Assembly (NCBI GenBank): GCA_944324905.1
Contig: CALUYB010000001.1
Location: 1-64,000 of the forward strand
Direction: 5' to 3'
From: Candidatus Gastranaerophilales bacterium
GTDB lineage: Bacteria; Cyanobacteriota; Vampirovibrionia; Gastranaerophilales; Gastranaerophilaceae
DNA: 64,000 bases
Part shown: positions 1 through 9,104 of the stretch, one piece after another
How positions within the stretch are numbered: the first letter of the stretch is position 1
Layout of the letters: each line of letters starts with the position of its first letter
Made by a program: the position numbers and the translations under genes
Notes under the pieces: model-generated
What the model was told of the DNA's origin: nothing
Database searches by the model: none
What the model saw: the letters and a program-made list of their open reading frames with translations, nothing else

Positions 1-23
1 TTGACGGATGCACTAAGCGTAAA

Positions 24-50
24 ATTTCAAGGGCGTAGCCCGTAGAAATT
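24..50. repeat. Small imperfect hairpin near the window edge
   Basis: The arms AATTTC and GAAATT enclose a GGGC/GCCC inner stem, giving a compact hairpin. It has no following T-run, so it is not a clear terminator. It may be a leader structure or the end of an upstream element cut off by the window edge. Nothing else is recognised in the first 140 bases. Confidence 0.3.
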
Positions 51-140
51 GAGCATGTGCCTCTTTCTCCGAACTTTCGCAGTTTGAATTGTGGCACATA
101 TATTAAAAATTTATTTACCCCGACCTCTTTGGCAGGAATT

Positions 141-980
141 ATGAATGAAATTATAACACTAATTGAAGCAACAACTATAGCAGGCATAGGCGGCACTGGT
201 CTTGGTGGCATTATTGGTGCTTTATTTAAAAAAGATTCAAAAAAAACCGTCAGTCTGCTTTTAAGTTTTGCAGGCGGCGTTATGACTGCTATTGTTTGTT
301 TTGATTTAATTGTAAGCGCGCTTAATACAAAAACAAATGTGTTTATTGTTTCTTTAGGTATTTGCGTTGGTGTTGGCGTTGTATATTTACTGAATTTATT
401 TATAGACAGAGCAACAAATCATGAAGTACATCATATTAGTCATGATCACCCCCAAACTGCAGATGACTTAGACGAAATTATTCACTCAAACCACTTAAGC
501 GCACACATTGAAAAAAAAGACACAACTTTTTCATTATTTGTTGCAGGTTTAATTATGGCTTGTGCTATTGCCTTGCACAATGTGCCTGAGGGTATGACAA
601 TCGGTGCATCTTTTGTTAATATGGGCGGTGCGCTTGAGGGGTCTGCACTTGTTCTTGCAATATTAATTGGTTTACATAATATCCCAGAGGGCATGGCAAT
701 TTCAGTGCCTTTAATTAACGGTGGTATAAGCAAGCGCAGAGCGGTACTCTTAACTGCTTTAAGCGGTGCGCCTACAATTATTGGTGCGATTTTAGGTTTT
801 TTAATAGGCGACATAGGCACCTTAGGGCTTGCCCTGAGTTTAAGTTTTGCCTCAGGGGCAATGTTATACGTCACATTTGGCGAAATTTTACCGCAATCTA
901 TTTTAATGTATCGCAGTAAATTACCTGCTTTCTTTGTAATAATCGGCATTTTAGTCGGTCTTATTGTTATTTACGTATAA
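141..980 (+). CDS. ZIP family metal (zinc) transporter
   Basis: A 279-residue membrane protein of the ZIP family (ZupT/GufA-like), which moves Zn2+ or related divalent cations into the cytoplasm. The two signature metal-site helices are visible: HNVPEG at about residue 145 and HNIPEG at about 178, matching the conserved ZIP TM4 and TM5 motifs. A His-rich cytoplasmic loop (HEVHHISHDH, about residues 94-103) lies between TM3 and TM4, as usual for the family. The ATG at 141 is chosen over an upstream GTG at 57 because an AGGA sits about 6 bases before it and the protein then begins directly with a membrane segment. It is on the same strand as galE but separated by about 60 bases that hold a separate promoter. 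Metal specificity cannot be read from sequence. Confidence 0.85.
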   Translation: MNEIITLIEATTIAGIGGTGLGGIIGALFKKDSKKTVSLLLSFAGGVMTAIVCFDLIVSALNTKTNVFIVSLGICVGVGVVYLLNLFIDRATNHEVHHISHDHPQTADDLDEIIHSNHLSAHIEKKDTTFSLFVAGLIMACAIALHNVPEGMTIGASFVNMGGALEGSALVLAILIGLHNIPEGMAISVPLINGGISKRRAVLLTALSGAPTIIGAILGFLIGDIGTLGLALSLSFASGAMLYVTFGEILPQSILMYRSKLPAFFVIIGILVGLIVIYV

Positions 981-1005
981 ATTTTTCTTTACTTGTAATT
1001 TTTTA

Positions 1006-1014
1006 TGCTACAAT
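1006..1014 (+). promoter_or_regulatory. Extended -10 promoter of galE
   Basis: TGC-TACAAT is an extended -10 element; no good -35 is seen. It would start transcription about 20 bases upstream of the galE ATG at 1041. Confidence 0.4.
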
Positions 1015-1040
1015 ACAGGTGTACTACAGGAGTAATAAAT

Positions 1041-2030
1041 ATGTCCGTCTTAATTCTTGGAGGAGCAGGTTATATAGGCTCTCACACTGTTTTAGAGTTT
1101 TTAGACAGAGGGTTTAGTGTTGTTATTGCAGATAACTTGCAAAGCGGTCATATAGAGGCTGTTCACCCTGATGCAAAATTTTATAAGGGCGATATAAGAG
1201 ATGAGGCTTTTTTAGATAATTTATTTAAAAAAGAAAATATTGACTCGGTTATTCATTTTGCTGCAAACTCCCTTGTAGGCGAGAGTATGAGCGATCCGCT
1301 AAAGTATTATGACAACAATCTTTACGGCACTATGGTGCTTTTAAAATCTATGGTTAAAAACAATATTAAAAAAATTGTTTTTTCATCAACTGCTGCAACT
1401 TACGGAGAGCCTGAAAATATACCTATTTTAGAAACAGATAAAACAAATCCCACAAATACTTACGGTGAAACAAAGTTATCAATGGAAAAAATGTTTAAAT
1501 GGGTATCATGCGCGCATGATTTAAATTTTGTTTCTCTTAGATACTTTAACGCCTGCGGGGCGCACAAAAGCGGTAAAATAGGCGAAGACCATACACCTGA
1601 AACACATTTAATTCCTATTGTTTTGCAGGTTCCAAATAATAAAAGAGAATTTGTTGGTATTTTTGGTGATGATTATGACACACCTGATGGCACTTGCATA
1701 AGAGATTACATACATGTGTCAGATTTAGCGCAAGCTCATTATTTAGCACTTGAATATTTGAATAAAGGCAATAAAAGTAATATTTTTAATCTTGGCAATG
1801 GCGTAGGTTTTTCGGTTAAAGAAGTAATTGAAGCTGCAAGAGAAGTTACAGGGCATAAAATACCCGCTAAAATTTCACCAAGAAGAAGTGGCGACCCTGC
1901 AAGGCTAATAGCTTCATCGGTTAAGGCTAAAAATACATTAAACTGGCAACCAAAATATACAGATTTAAAAGAGATAATTGAAACTGCCTGGATGTGGCAT
2001 AAAAATCATCCTGAGGGGTATAAATCATGA
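1041..2030 (+). CDS. galE: UDP-glucose 4-epimerase
   Basis: A 329-residue short-chain dehydrogenase-type epimerase interconverting UDP-glucose and UDP-galactose in the cytoplasm (Leloir pathway and surface glycan precursors). The N-terminal NAD-binding motif GGAGYIGSH, the SST segment and the catalytic YGETK (YxxxK, about residues 140-145) are present, and length is typical. Start at ATG 1041 is supported by the AGGAG just upstream; the longer reading frame from 1005 would run through the promoter. The stop overlaps the next gene's ATG (ATGA), so galE and the exporter are probably translationally coupled. UDP-GlcNAc epimerase activity cannot be excluded. Confidence 0.93.
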   Translation: MSVLILGGAGYIGSHTVLEFLDRGFSVVIADNLQSGHIEAVHPDAKFYKGDIRDEAFLDNLFKKENIDSVIHFAANSLVGESMSDPLKYYDNNLYGTMVLLKSMVKNNIKKIVFSSTAATYGEPENIPILETDKTNPTNTYGETKLSMEKMFKWVSCAHDLNFVSLRYFNACGAHKSGKIGEDHTPETHLIPIVLQVPNNKREFVGIFGDDYDTPDGTCIRDYIHVSDLAQAHYLALEYLNKGNKSNIFNLGNGVGFSVKEVIEAAREVTGHKIPAKISPRRSGDPARLIASSVKAKNTLNWQPKYTDLKEIIETAWMWHKNHPEGYKS

Positions 2031-3586
2031 GTGAAGCAATTGAACAACAAGAGTGGAAACCATCTATAAACCCATGGCTTGGTGTAGTTCCAGTTATGCT
2101 TGCAATATTTATGTTTGTATTGGATGAAACCATTTCAAACGTAGCACTAACCTACATTGCAGGCTCAATGTCTGTTTCACATAATGAATCCACCTGGGTT
2201 TTAACCAGTTATCTTATAGCTTCAGGTATTGCAATACCTTTTGCCGGTATGATGGCAAAAGTCATGGGTAGGAAAAATTATTTTATAGTTTCAATAATAG
2301 TTTTTACTGTGTCATCTTTTTTATGCGCAGTGGCTAGAAGCATGCCTGAAATTGTACTTTTCAGGTTTATTCAGGGTCTTGGCGGCGGTGGATTGTTGCC
2401 GTTAGGACAATCAATTATGCTTGAGAGTTTTTCAGGTGAAGACAGACCAAAATCCATGGCATTGTTTGGAATGGTTATTGTCTTTGCTCCACTGTTAGGG
2501 CCTGTATTGGGCGGTTGGATTACAGAAAACTGGTCTTGGCCTTGGATTTACCTTATAAATATTCCAATAGGGATAATTTGTGTCGTTCTTGCAAAAAAAT
2601 TGCTTGAAGACCCGCCATATGCAAGAAAACAACAAGGTATAAAGATTGACATAAAAGGTTTAACATTATTATCTTTATGGCTAATAAGCTTACAAATTGT
2701 GTTAGATAAAGGTAATGATGCCGATTGGTTTGGTGCAGCTTGGATTTGTTGGTTGAGTGCTTTTAGTTTAATTTGCGCTGTTTTGTTTTTTGTTTCGCAA
2801 TTTAAAAACAAGGAATATCCGCTTATTGATTTAAGTGTTTTAAAAAACAGGACATACTTTTTCGGTACATTGATACAAGTCATATTAATGGCGGTATTTT
2901 TAGCTTCCGCTGCGCTTTTACCTTCAATGTTACAAACGCTTTTAGGTTATAGTGCATATTTAAGCGGTCTTTCAATGGGTTCAAGAGGTATAGGTAGTAT
3001 TAGCGGGGTTGTTACTTATTTGATACTTTCAAAACACATTGGCGACAGGCGCATTACAATGATTGGGCTTATACTTTTAGGTTTTGGCAGTTTGTTTTTT
3101 GGCATGATAAATTTGCAAATCAACCTAAGCATTATTGCAGTTCCTAACATTTTATACGGGCTTGGCATTTTTCTTGCCTTAACACCGCTTGTGCCGCTTT
3201 CATGTTCAACTGTTAGAAACGAAGATATGGCAAATGCGTCATGTTTACAAAACCTTGTTAAAAATATTGGTGGTGCAATAGGTACATCAATCGGTACAAC
3301 AATGGTTTCAAGGTTTGCACAAGCTCATCAGCACATGATGTCAGGTCATTTGAATTTTTCTAATGATGTTTATGTTGAAAAATTAGCTGCAATGTCACAA
3401 GCGTTTATGCAATCAACTGCAGACTTTGCAACCGCGCAAAGTATGGCAATGGCAAATATTTATCAAGAATTATTGCAACAGGCAAGGCTTTGGGGCTATG
3501 TTGATACATTCAGATGGTTTGCTTTTGCAACGTTTTTATTAATTCCATTACTTGCACTTGTAAAAAAATCTAAAGAAGCGCAGTAA
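2027..3586 (+). CDS. MFS transporter, DHA2 (EmrB/QacA) family
   Basis: A 519-residue inner-membrane drug:H+ antiporter-type protein. The N-terminus has the DHA2 pattern (FMFVLDETISNVALTYIA, where LDxTIVNVAL is the family motif C-like helix 1), followed by the WVLTSYLIA helix and motif A variant (GMMAKVMGRKN). Length fits 14 transmembrane segments as in EmrB. It overlaps galE by 4 bases. No EmrA-like membrane fusion partner or TolC is adjacent, so whether it works alone is open. Substrate is not predictable. An inverted repeat follows the stop. Confidence 0.85.
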   Translation: MSEAIEQQEWKPSINPWLGVVPVMLAIFMFVLDETISNVALTYIAGSMSVSHNESTWVLTSYLIASGIAIPFAGMMAKVMGRKNYFIVSIIVFTVSSFLCAVARSMPEIVLFRFIQGLGGGGLLPLGQSIMLESFSGEDRPKSMALFGMVIVFAPLLGPVLGGWITENWSWPWIYLINIPIGIICVVLAKKLLEDPPYARKQQGIKIDIKGLTLLSLWLISLQIVLDKGNDADWFGAAWICWLSAFSLICAVLFFVSQFKNKEYPLIDLSVLKNRTYFFGTLIQVILMAVFLASAALLPSMLQTLLGYSAYLSGLSMGSRGIGSISGVVTYLILSKHIGDRRITMIGLILLGFGSLFFGMINLQINLSIIAVPNILYGLGIFLALTPLVPLSCSTVRNEDMANASCLQNLVKNIGGAIGTSIGTTMVSRFAQAHQHMMSGHLNFSNDVYVEKLAAMSQAFMQSTADFATAQSMAMANIYQELLQQARLWGYVDTFRWFAFATFLLIPLLALVKKSKEAQ

Positions 3587-3589
3587 AAA

Positions 3590-3616
3590 ACATACAAAAA
3601 ATCTTTTTTGTGTGTA
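3590..3616 (+). terminator. Possible terminator after the MFS gene
   Basis: ACATACAAAAAA pairs with TTTTTTGTGTGT across a 2-base centre, giving an AT-rich hairpin just after the stop at 3586. The following T-run is weak. Confidence 0.4.
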
Positions 3617-3652
3617 TTATATCTTTAATACATTGTGTTGAAGGTAGAGGAT

Positions 3653-5884
3653 ATGCAAGTTAGAATAATGCCACTTTTTTTAAATAATTTAGTTTCGCAA
3701 GAGAAAAATATTCAAAATTATAAAAATAATTTTGTTTCATATAAAAATAATATTTCTTTTTGTTCTCATAACGCATCATCAGCAATTAAAACACAGGCTC
3801 TTGGCAATATAAAAAATTCAATAATAACAGACAGCAGAACAAATTTAGGCGCAAATTACAACAAAGAAACAAACTCAATTGACTTTAAACTTGCATCACA
3901 AAATGCTAATGATGTAGTTCTTTGCATTTTTGATAAACCAAAAGGCGAAGATGCAAAATTAAACATTAAAATGGACAAAAAAGAGGGGACAAATATCTGG
4001 AAAACATCCGTTCCGCTTGAAAAGTTAGGGAATGGCACAAAACCTGTTTACTATGGTTACAGAGTTTTTGGGCCAAATTATAGCTCTCAAGATGGCTTTA
4101 AAGAATTGGTTGACGATAAAGGAAATCGTTTTAACCCAAACAAACTTGCCTTTGACCCATATGCAAAGGAATTAAGTCACCTGCCTTCAGACAACCCAAA
4201 GGGTGAAGATGCTTTTATTGTGAGTGATGAAAACTACCTTGAAGACAACGCTAAATACGCACCAAAAAGTGTTTTTTCAATACCTAAGGAAACAATAATT
4301 CCAAAAGCATCACAAAGAGCTTTGGTTGACGAGGTTATAGGCGAAGTCCATATAAAAGACTTGAGTATAAACGAAAATGTTCAAGGCGCAGGCACTTATT
4401 TGGGTGCAAAAAATATGGCAAAAAAACTAAAAGATATGGGCTTTACCATGATTGAGTTTTTGCCTTTGCAAGAATTTGACCATAAGCAAGGTGGGGCAAA
4501 TTACTGGGGCTATATGACTTTAGGATATTTTGCACCGGCAAAAAAATACTCAAGCGACAAATCTGCAGGCGGAGCGCTTAGAGAATTTCGCGAAATGATA
4601 AAAGAATTCCACAAAAACGATTTAAAAGTTTGCATGGATGTCGTTTATAACCACACAGGCGAAGCAGGGCTTGTTGATAATGACATAAATCAGGCAAAAC
4701 AAACTGGTTTTTCTTTAATAGATAATCAAATGTACTACAAACAAAAAGCAGGAGTATATAATTCAAACTCAGGTTGCGGCAATGATACAAACACAGCGCA
4801 AGAAGAAGTTATGAATATGGTTGCTGATTCTGTAGCGTTTTGGGCAAAACAAGGTGTTGATGCTTTTAGATTTGACCTTGGCGTAGGTTTAATGGATATT
4901 GATAAAACTAACGAAGTGTATTATGACCCACAAAAAAGTCTTATAGGCAAACTAAGCTCAATGCTTAAAGAACGTGGGGTTAACGTTCTTGAACCAAATC
5001 AAAAGGGAGATGGGATTTACTTAATTGCTGAGCCTTGGACATGCGGCGGAGAAAACTCCTACCAGCTTGGCCATTTTCCTGATGAATGGGCACAGTGGAA
5101 CGATATTGCAAGGGAAACAATTAAAAAAGATTCAACTTTTCCTTTTACGCTCACTCCAAGAGCTTTAAGAAATGTGCTTGAAGGGTCATTTGATGTATTG
5201 GGCGCGGGAAATAAATCTATTAATTATGCCTATTCTCATGATGGATACAATTTAAATGACGGCAATTCTTATAAATCAGAACCTAAATCTTGGCACTTTG
5301 CAACAGATTTTGATGGAGATAAATACCGTCAAGAAAGCGCCATGAAAAAGCAAATTGCGCTGACGCTTTTATCAAAAGGCACACCCATGTTACAAGTCGG
5401 AGATGTTATAGCGCATTCAAAAGGCGGAAATAGCAATAGTTTTGATAAAGATGACAGCACAAATTATCTTGACTTTTCAAAAACACAAGTTTCAAATTCA
5501 AGAGAACAAAGAATTAGCGACTTTACAAAAAAAATGATAGAATTCAGAAAAAAACATGTTGAGTTAAGGGACGGAACATTTAACAAAAATATCCAGTATT
5601 ATAAACCCGATGGCACTTTTGCACATCCTTGGGACAAAAACTATTGGGATAATATAAATTCAAATATTATTTGTTACAAAATAAAAGACGGAAATCATCT
5701 GTTCTTCTCAACATCATCTGACAATAGTCATATAGATGTAATTTTGCCAAAAGCGCAAGAGGGCAAAAATTGGTATCTTGTTTGCGACACATCAAGAGAA
5801 AACTCTTTTATTGAAGGAGATGAAAAAATTGACTATAATTACGTTCAAAACCCGCATTCTCTTTTGATATTTGAAGAAAGATAA
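3653..5884 (+). CDS. GH13 glycogen debranching enzyme / isoamylase-like (GlgX-type)
   Basis: A 743-residue alpha-1,6-glucosidase-type glycoside hydrolase, probably debranching glycogen or starch-derived dextrins. About 50 unusual N-terminal residues are followed by a CBM48-like beta-sandwich (about residues 55-130), then the GH13 barrel. The four GH13 regions are visible: DVVYNH (about 328), FRFDLG with the Asp nucleophile (about 406), AEPW with the acid Glu (about 459) and SHD (about 527). No signal peptide is evident, so it is probably cytoplasmic. The ATG at 3653 is preceded by AAGGTAGAGG; a GTG at 3635 is the alternative. It converges with trpA with no gap between the coding regions. TreZ or pullulanase-like specificity is less likely but not excluded. 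Confidence 0.82.
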   Translation: MQVRIMPLFLNNLVSQEKNIQNYKNNFVSYKNNISFCSHNASSAIKTQALGNIKNSIITDSRTNLGANYNKETNSIDFKLASQNANDVVLCIFDKPKGEDAKLNIKMDKKEGTNIWKTSVPLEKLGNGTKPVYYGYRVFGPNYSSQDGFKELVDDKGNRFNPNKLAFDPYAKELSHLPSDNPKGEDAFIVSDENYLEDNAKYAPKSVFSIPKETIIPKASQRALVDEVIGEVHIKDLSINENVQGAGTYLGAKNMAKKLKDMGFTMIEFLPLQEFDHKQGGANYWGYMTLGYFAPAKKYSSDKSAGGALREFREMIKEFHKNDLKVCMDVVYNHTGEAGLVDNDINQAKQTGFSLIDNQMYYKQKAGVYNSNSGCGNDTNTAQEEVMNMVADSVAFWAKQGVDAFRFDLGVGLMDIDKTNEVYYDPQKSLIGKLSSMLKERGVNVLEPNQKGDGIYLIAEPWTCGGENSYQLGHFPDEWAQWNDIARETIKKDSTFPFTLTPRALRNVLEGSFDVLGAGNKSINYAYSHDGYNLNDGNSYKSEPKSWHFATDFDGDKYRQESAMKKQIALTLLSKGTPMLQVGDVIAHSKGGNSNSFDKDDSTNYLDFSKTQVSNSREQRISDFTKKMIEFRKKHVELRDGTFNKNIQYYKPDGTFAHPWDKNYWDNINSNIICYKIKDGNHLFFSTSSDNSHIDVILPKAQEGKNWYLVCDTSRENSFIEGDEKIDYNYVQNPHSLLIFEER

Positions 5885-6637
5885 TCAAGATTTTATCGCT
5901 TCTTTTATTGATTTTACATATTCATATATTTTTAAATCAGCGTTTTTACCGTATTGCGCTATTATTCGGACAATGCCCGAGCCTATTACAATGCCGTCTG
6001 TACAATTTGCGTATTTTTTTGCCTGCTCAAGTGTTGAAACTCCAAAACCAACAGCGCAAGGAATGTCGCTGACTTCTTTTATAGAACACACTAAATCTTC
6101 AATATTTTCTTCTTTTGAGCCCATAGGCGGAACAATGTAAATAAAACCTTTTGCGCTCTTTGCGATTTTTTGTACTCTTTCTTTTGGCGCATTTGCAACA
6201 AGGCAAATTATATCTACGTCATATTTTATTGCAACAAGTTCAACCTCAGTTTTTTCTTCATAAGGTAAATCAGGAATTATTACCCCTTGAACCCCTGCTT
6301 TTTGGCACTTTTCAAAGAATTTTTCATAACCATAGTTAAAAACAGGATTTAAATAAGTTAAAAATATGACAGGAATATCAGTTTTTTGCCTTAAACTTTC
6401 AACCAGACCAAAGACTTTATCTACATTTGTACCCGCCTTTAGCGCACGAAGGGTAGAGGCTTGTATTATCTCACCCTCCATAATAGGATCGGAAAAAGGA
6501 ATTTCAATCTCAACAATATCAACTCCAGCGCGCACTATTTCTAAAATATATCTTTTAGATGTTTCTATATCAGGGTCGCCTGCGGTTAAAAAACCAATCA
6601 ACGCTTTATTTTTAAATGCTTCAGTTAATTTATTCAT
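5885..6637 (-). CDS. trpA: Tryptophan synthase alpha subunit
   Basis: A 250-residue TIM-barrel subunit that cleaves indole-3-glycerol phosphate to indole and glyceraldehyde 3-phosphate and channels indole to Trp[10 protein letters not shown] and EIEIPFSDP are family signatures; Glu43 corresponds to E. coli Glu49. The position equivalent to E. coli Asp60 is Glu54 (in DPIMEG), a conservative swap I believe occurs in other TrpA proteins. Its start overlaps the end of trpB by 8 bases, the usual coupled trpB-trpA order. No other trp biosynthetic genes lie in the window. Confidence 0.95.
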   Translation of the reverse strand: MNKLTEAFKNKALIGFLTAGDPDIETSKRYILEIVRAGVDIVEIEIPFSDPIMEGEIIQASTLRALKAGTNVDKVFGLVESLRQKTDIPVIFLTYLNPVFNYGYEKFFEKCQKAGVQGVIIPDLPYEEKTEVELVAIKYDVDIICLVANAPKERVQKIAKSAKGFIYIVPPMGSKEENIEDLVCSIKEVSDIPCAVGFGVSTLEQAKKYANCTDGIVIGSGIVRIIAQYGKNADLKIYEYVKSIKEAIKS

Positions 6638-7814
6638 AAATATTTTTTCCCCTATACTTTGCTATAGCTGCAACATCCTTGTCCCCTCTGCCTGAGAGGC
6701 AAATTATTACAATATCATCTTTATTCATTTTAGGTACAATTTTTAGCGCATGGGCAACTGCGTGCGAGCTTTCTATAGCAGGAATAATGCCCTCAATACG
6801 AGATAAATATTCAAATGCTCCAATTGCCTCATCATCAGTTGCGCCAACATATTGCGCCCTACCTATTGAATTTAACCAAGCGTGCTCAGGGCCAACGCCG
6901 GGGTAGTCAAGACCGGCTGAAATTGAATAAACAGGGGCAATTTGCCCGTTTTCATCCTGACAAAACAGGGATTTCATCCCATGGAATACCCCAAGCCTAC
7001 CACAAGTCATTGTTGCAGCGTGTTTTCCTGTATCAACACCTAAGCCTGCAGCCTCAACCCCTATTAAATTTACATCAGGGTCATTTATAAAGTTATAAAA
7101 CATGCCAATAGCATTACTGCCGCCGCCAATGCACGCCATAACAACATTTGGCAGTTTGCCTTCTATCTCGAGTATTTGCCTTCTAGCTTCTTTTGAAATA
7201 ACACTTTGAAAATCCCTAACAATGGTAGGATAAGGATGAGGCCCCATAACAGAACCCAAAAGGTAGAAAGTGTCCTTGTAATTCCTTGCCCATTCACGCA
7301 TTGCCTCATTTACCGCATCTTTTAGAGTCATTGTGCCACTTGTAACAGAATGAACTTTTGCCCCTAAAAGCTCCATTCTGTAAACATTCAGCGCTTGACG
7401 CTCAGTGTCCTCTTTACCCATAAATATCTCGCACTCAAGACCCAAAAGCGCTGCAGCAGTAGCCGTTGCAACACCATGCTGACCTGCTCCCGTTTCGGCT
7501 ATAAGCCTTTTTTTGCCCATATATTTAGCTAAAAGCGCTTGTCCTAAAACGTTATTTATTTTATGTGAGCCTGTATGATTTAAATCTTCACGTTTCAAAT
7601 AAACCTTTGCGCCGCCTAAGTTTTCAGTCATATTTTTTGCAAAATATAATAGAGAAGGGCGTCCTGCGTAACTGTTAAGCAAAAACTCCAGCTCTGATGT
7701 GAATTTTGGGTCATTTTTGTATTTGTTATAAGAATTTTCAAGATTTATAATCTCATTCATTAATACTTCAGGGACATACTGTCCGCCATAGATACCAAAT
7801 TTTGTATTACTCAT
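6630..7814 (-). CDS. trpB: Tryptophan synthase beta subunit
   Basis: A 394-residue PLP enzyme condensing indole with serine to give tryptophan. The PLP lysine is Lys85 in HTGSHKINN, and the phosphate loop GGGSNAIG follows at about residue 232. Length is standard for TrpB1. A GAGG about 9 bases upstream of the ATG is a reasonable Shine-Dalgarno sequence. A ~140-base leader upstream carries a Trp-codon ORF and hairpins, suggesting attenuation-type control of the trpBA unit. Confidence 0.96.
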   Translation of the reverse strand: MSNTKFGIYGGQYVPEVLMNEIINLENSYNKYKNDPKFTSELEFLLNSYAGRPSLLYFAKNMTENLGGAKVYLKREDLNHTGSHKINNVLGQALLAKYMGKKRLIAETGAGQHGVATATAAALLGLECEIFMGKEDTERQALNVYRMELLGAKVHSVTSGTMTLKDAVNEAMREWARNYKDTFYLLGSVMGPHPYPTIVRDFQSVISKEARRQILEIEGKLPNVVMACIGGGSNAIGMFYNFINDPDVNLIGVEAAGLGVDTGKHAATMTCGRLGVFHGMKSLFCQDENGQIAPVYSISAGLDYPGVGPEHAWLNSIGRAQYVGATDDEAIGAFEYLSRIEGIIPAIESSHAVAHALKIVPKMNKDDIVIICLSGRGDKDVAAIAKYRGKNIYE

Positions 7815-7853
7815 TTTCTATGCCTCAATATTTTTATCTAACTATATTATGGT

Positions 7854-7876
7854 GCTAATGCGCGAAAAATTAGCGC
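7854..7876 (-). promoter_or_regulatory. trpB leader hairpin
   Basis: On the minus strand GCTAAT and ATTAGC form a 6-bp stem between the leader ORF and trpB. A flanking TGCGC segment can instead pair with GGCGCA inside the leader ORF, so two mutually exclusive structures can be drawn. No clear U-run follows. Confidence 0.35.
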
Positions 7877-7882
7877 AAAAAA

Positions 7883-7951
7883 CTATAAAACAGGAAAAAG
7901 ACCTGTGCTGCGCCAACGTTTTTGAGTTTTTTCAAAATTAAATTTGAACAT
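7883..7951 (-). CDS. Putative trpBA leader peptide
   Basis: A 22-codon ORF beginning at the minus-strand ATG at 7951 and ending about 70 bases before trpB. It holds one Trp codon in the motif QKRWRST, followed by GLFPVL and stop. This resembles trp leader peptides (the E. coli one has WWRTS), but with a single Trp. The Trp codon overlaps GGCGCA, which can pair with TGCGC downstream, so a stalled ribosome could switch leader structure. The promoter -10 ends 7 bases before this ATG, so the ORF would be translated from a leaderless end. Function is inferred only from position and layout. Confidence 0.35.
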   Translation of the reverse strand: MFKFNFEKTQKRWRSTGLFPVL

Positions 7952-7958
7952 AAAAAAT

Positions 7959-7986
7959 ATTATACACGATTGTTGTAAATATGCAA
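7959..7986 (-). promoter_or_regulatory. Promoter of the trpBA unit
   Basis: On the minus strand TTGCAT (7981-7986) is followed after 16 bases by a perfect TATAAT (7959-7964). The predicted start of transcription is at about 7951-7952, at the ATG of the candidate leader ORF. Confidence 0.55.
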
Positions 7987-8021
7987 GAATTATGCAAAAA
8001 TAAATTTTCGTGGAGGAAAAA

Positions 8022-9104
8022 ATGGAAAAAGAATTTTCAAATAAGGTTAATATATTAAAAGCACTTGCCATTTTGCTTGTTGTATCAGGGCATTTAGAGT
8101 TTTCTCTCTTTGGAATGTTTAGCCCCTACTCTTTTCAATTGGCACTATTTTTCTTTATTTCAGGATATTTATTCAAAGATAAATATCTTGATGATGTTGT
8201 AACATTTATAAAAAGACGTATAAAAAGTTTACTTGTGCCTTACTTTTTATACAACACGTTTTATTTAGGTGTAACAGTCCTTATAGCGCACCTTACAGGC
8301 AAATTTTGGGGACAGCCGATTAGTTTAAAAAACTTTTTTATAACACCTTTTTTAAACGGGCACCAATTTGACCTTTCTTGCCCGCTGTGGTTTGTAACAC
8401 AGTTGTTTATGACAATGATTGTATTTTTGTTTTTATTTAGAATGTTTAAAAAAGTCTGCGACAACAAATTTTTCCACCTTGCAGTTTTTGCAATCTTAGG
8501 CTTTTTTGCAATTCCATTATCAAAAATTATAACCATCGACCCGATTACCCTTATTATTGTAAGGACAATGTTTTCACTGTTTTTTGTCTACCTTGGTTAT
8601 TATTATCGAAACTTTATTGAGAACAAAACCGATATTTTTACCCTTAAATGGGCAGGGGCAATTATTACTTTACAGTCAATTTTGTGGCTATTTAACCGCG
8701 ACTATGACCCTGAACATGGCATTGGTTTAAGCTATGTACTTGTCTGGGCAAGGTTTGACCAGCAGCTTATTGTGCCCGTTATAACGGCACTTACGGGCAT
8801 TTGGGCATCTTTGCTTGTTTTAAAGCTCATCTATCCTTACGTTAAAGATTCAAAATTTTTCTATCATATGGGCGATACCACTTATCACATTATGGCAAAT
8901 CACTTGCTTGTAATGTACATTATTACAGCAATTTTCCTCTACATCAACGGTATTCCAATTCAAGAAAGGGCAAATCACGACATTTACTGGATTTACAACC
9001 CAATTCAAACTACATATTTATATTTTGTCCTTACAATGGTAATTTCAACCTACAGCGGAGTTTGGTTAAAACAAGTTAAAAAGAAATTCTTTCCTAATTT
9101 ATAA
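8022..9104 (+). CDS. Acyltransferase family 3 membrane protein
   Basis: A 360-residue multi-pass membrane protein of the Acyl_transf_3 family (OatA/WecH/NodX type), which O-acetylates glycans or other surface molecules. The N-terminal NILKALAILLVVSGH carries the family's conserved His (about residue 24) in the first transmembrane helix, and roughly ten hydrophobic helices follow. There is no C-terminal SGNH domain. ATG 8022 is chosen because GGAGG lies 6 bases upstream. The gene stands alone, divergent from trpBA and convergent with the GH13 gene (6-base overlap), so its substrate cannot be inferred from context. Confidence 0.8.
   Translation: MEKEFSNKVNILKALAILLVVSGHLEFSLFGMFSPYSFQLALFFFISGYLFKDKYLDDVVTFIKRRIKSLLVPYFLYNTFYLGVTVLIAHLTGKFWGQPISLKNFFITPFLNGHQFDLSCPLWFVTQLFMTMIVFLFLFRMFKKVCDNKFFHLAVFAILGFFAIPLSKIITIDPITLIIVRTMFSLFFVYLGYYYRNFIENKTDIFTLKWAGAIITLQSILWLFNRDYDPEHGIGLSYVLVWARFDQQLIVPVITALTGIWASLLVLKLIYPYVKDSKFFYHMGDTTYHIMANHLLVMYIITAIFLYINGIPIQERANHDIYWIYNPIQTTYLYFVLTMVISTYSGVWLKQVKKKFFPNL

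Noticed and set aside
482-949. Minus-strand 155-codon ORF inside the ZIP transporter gene
   Set aside because: Shadow of the transporter's codon bias; composition is repetitive hydrophobic/Pro-rich and no start signal is seen.
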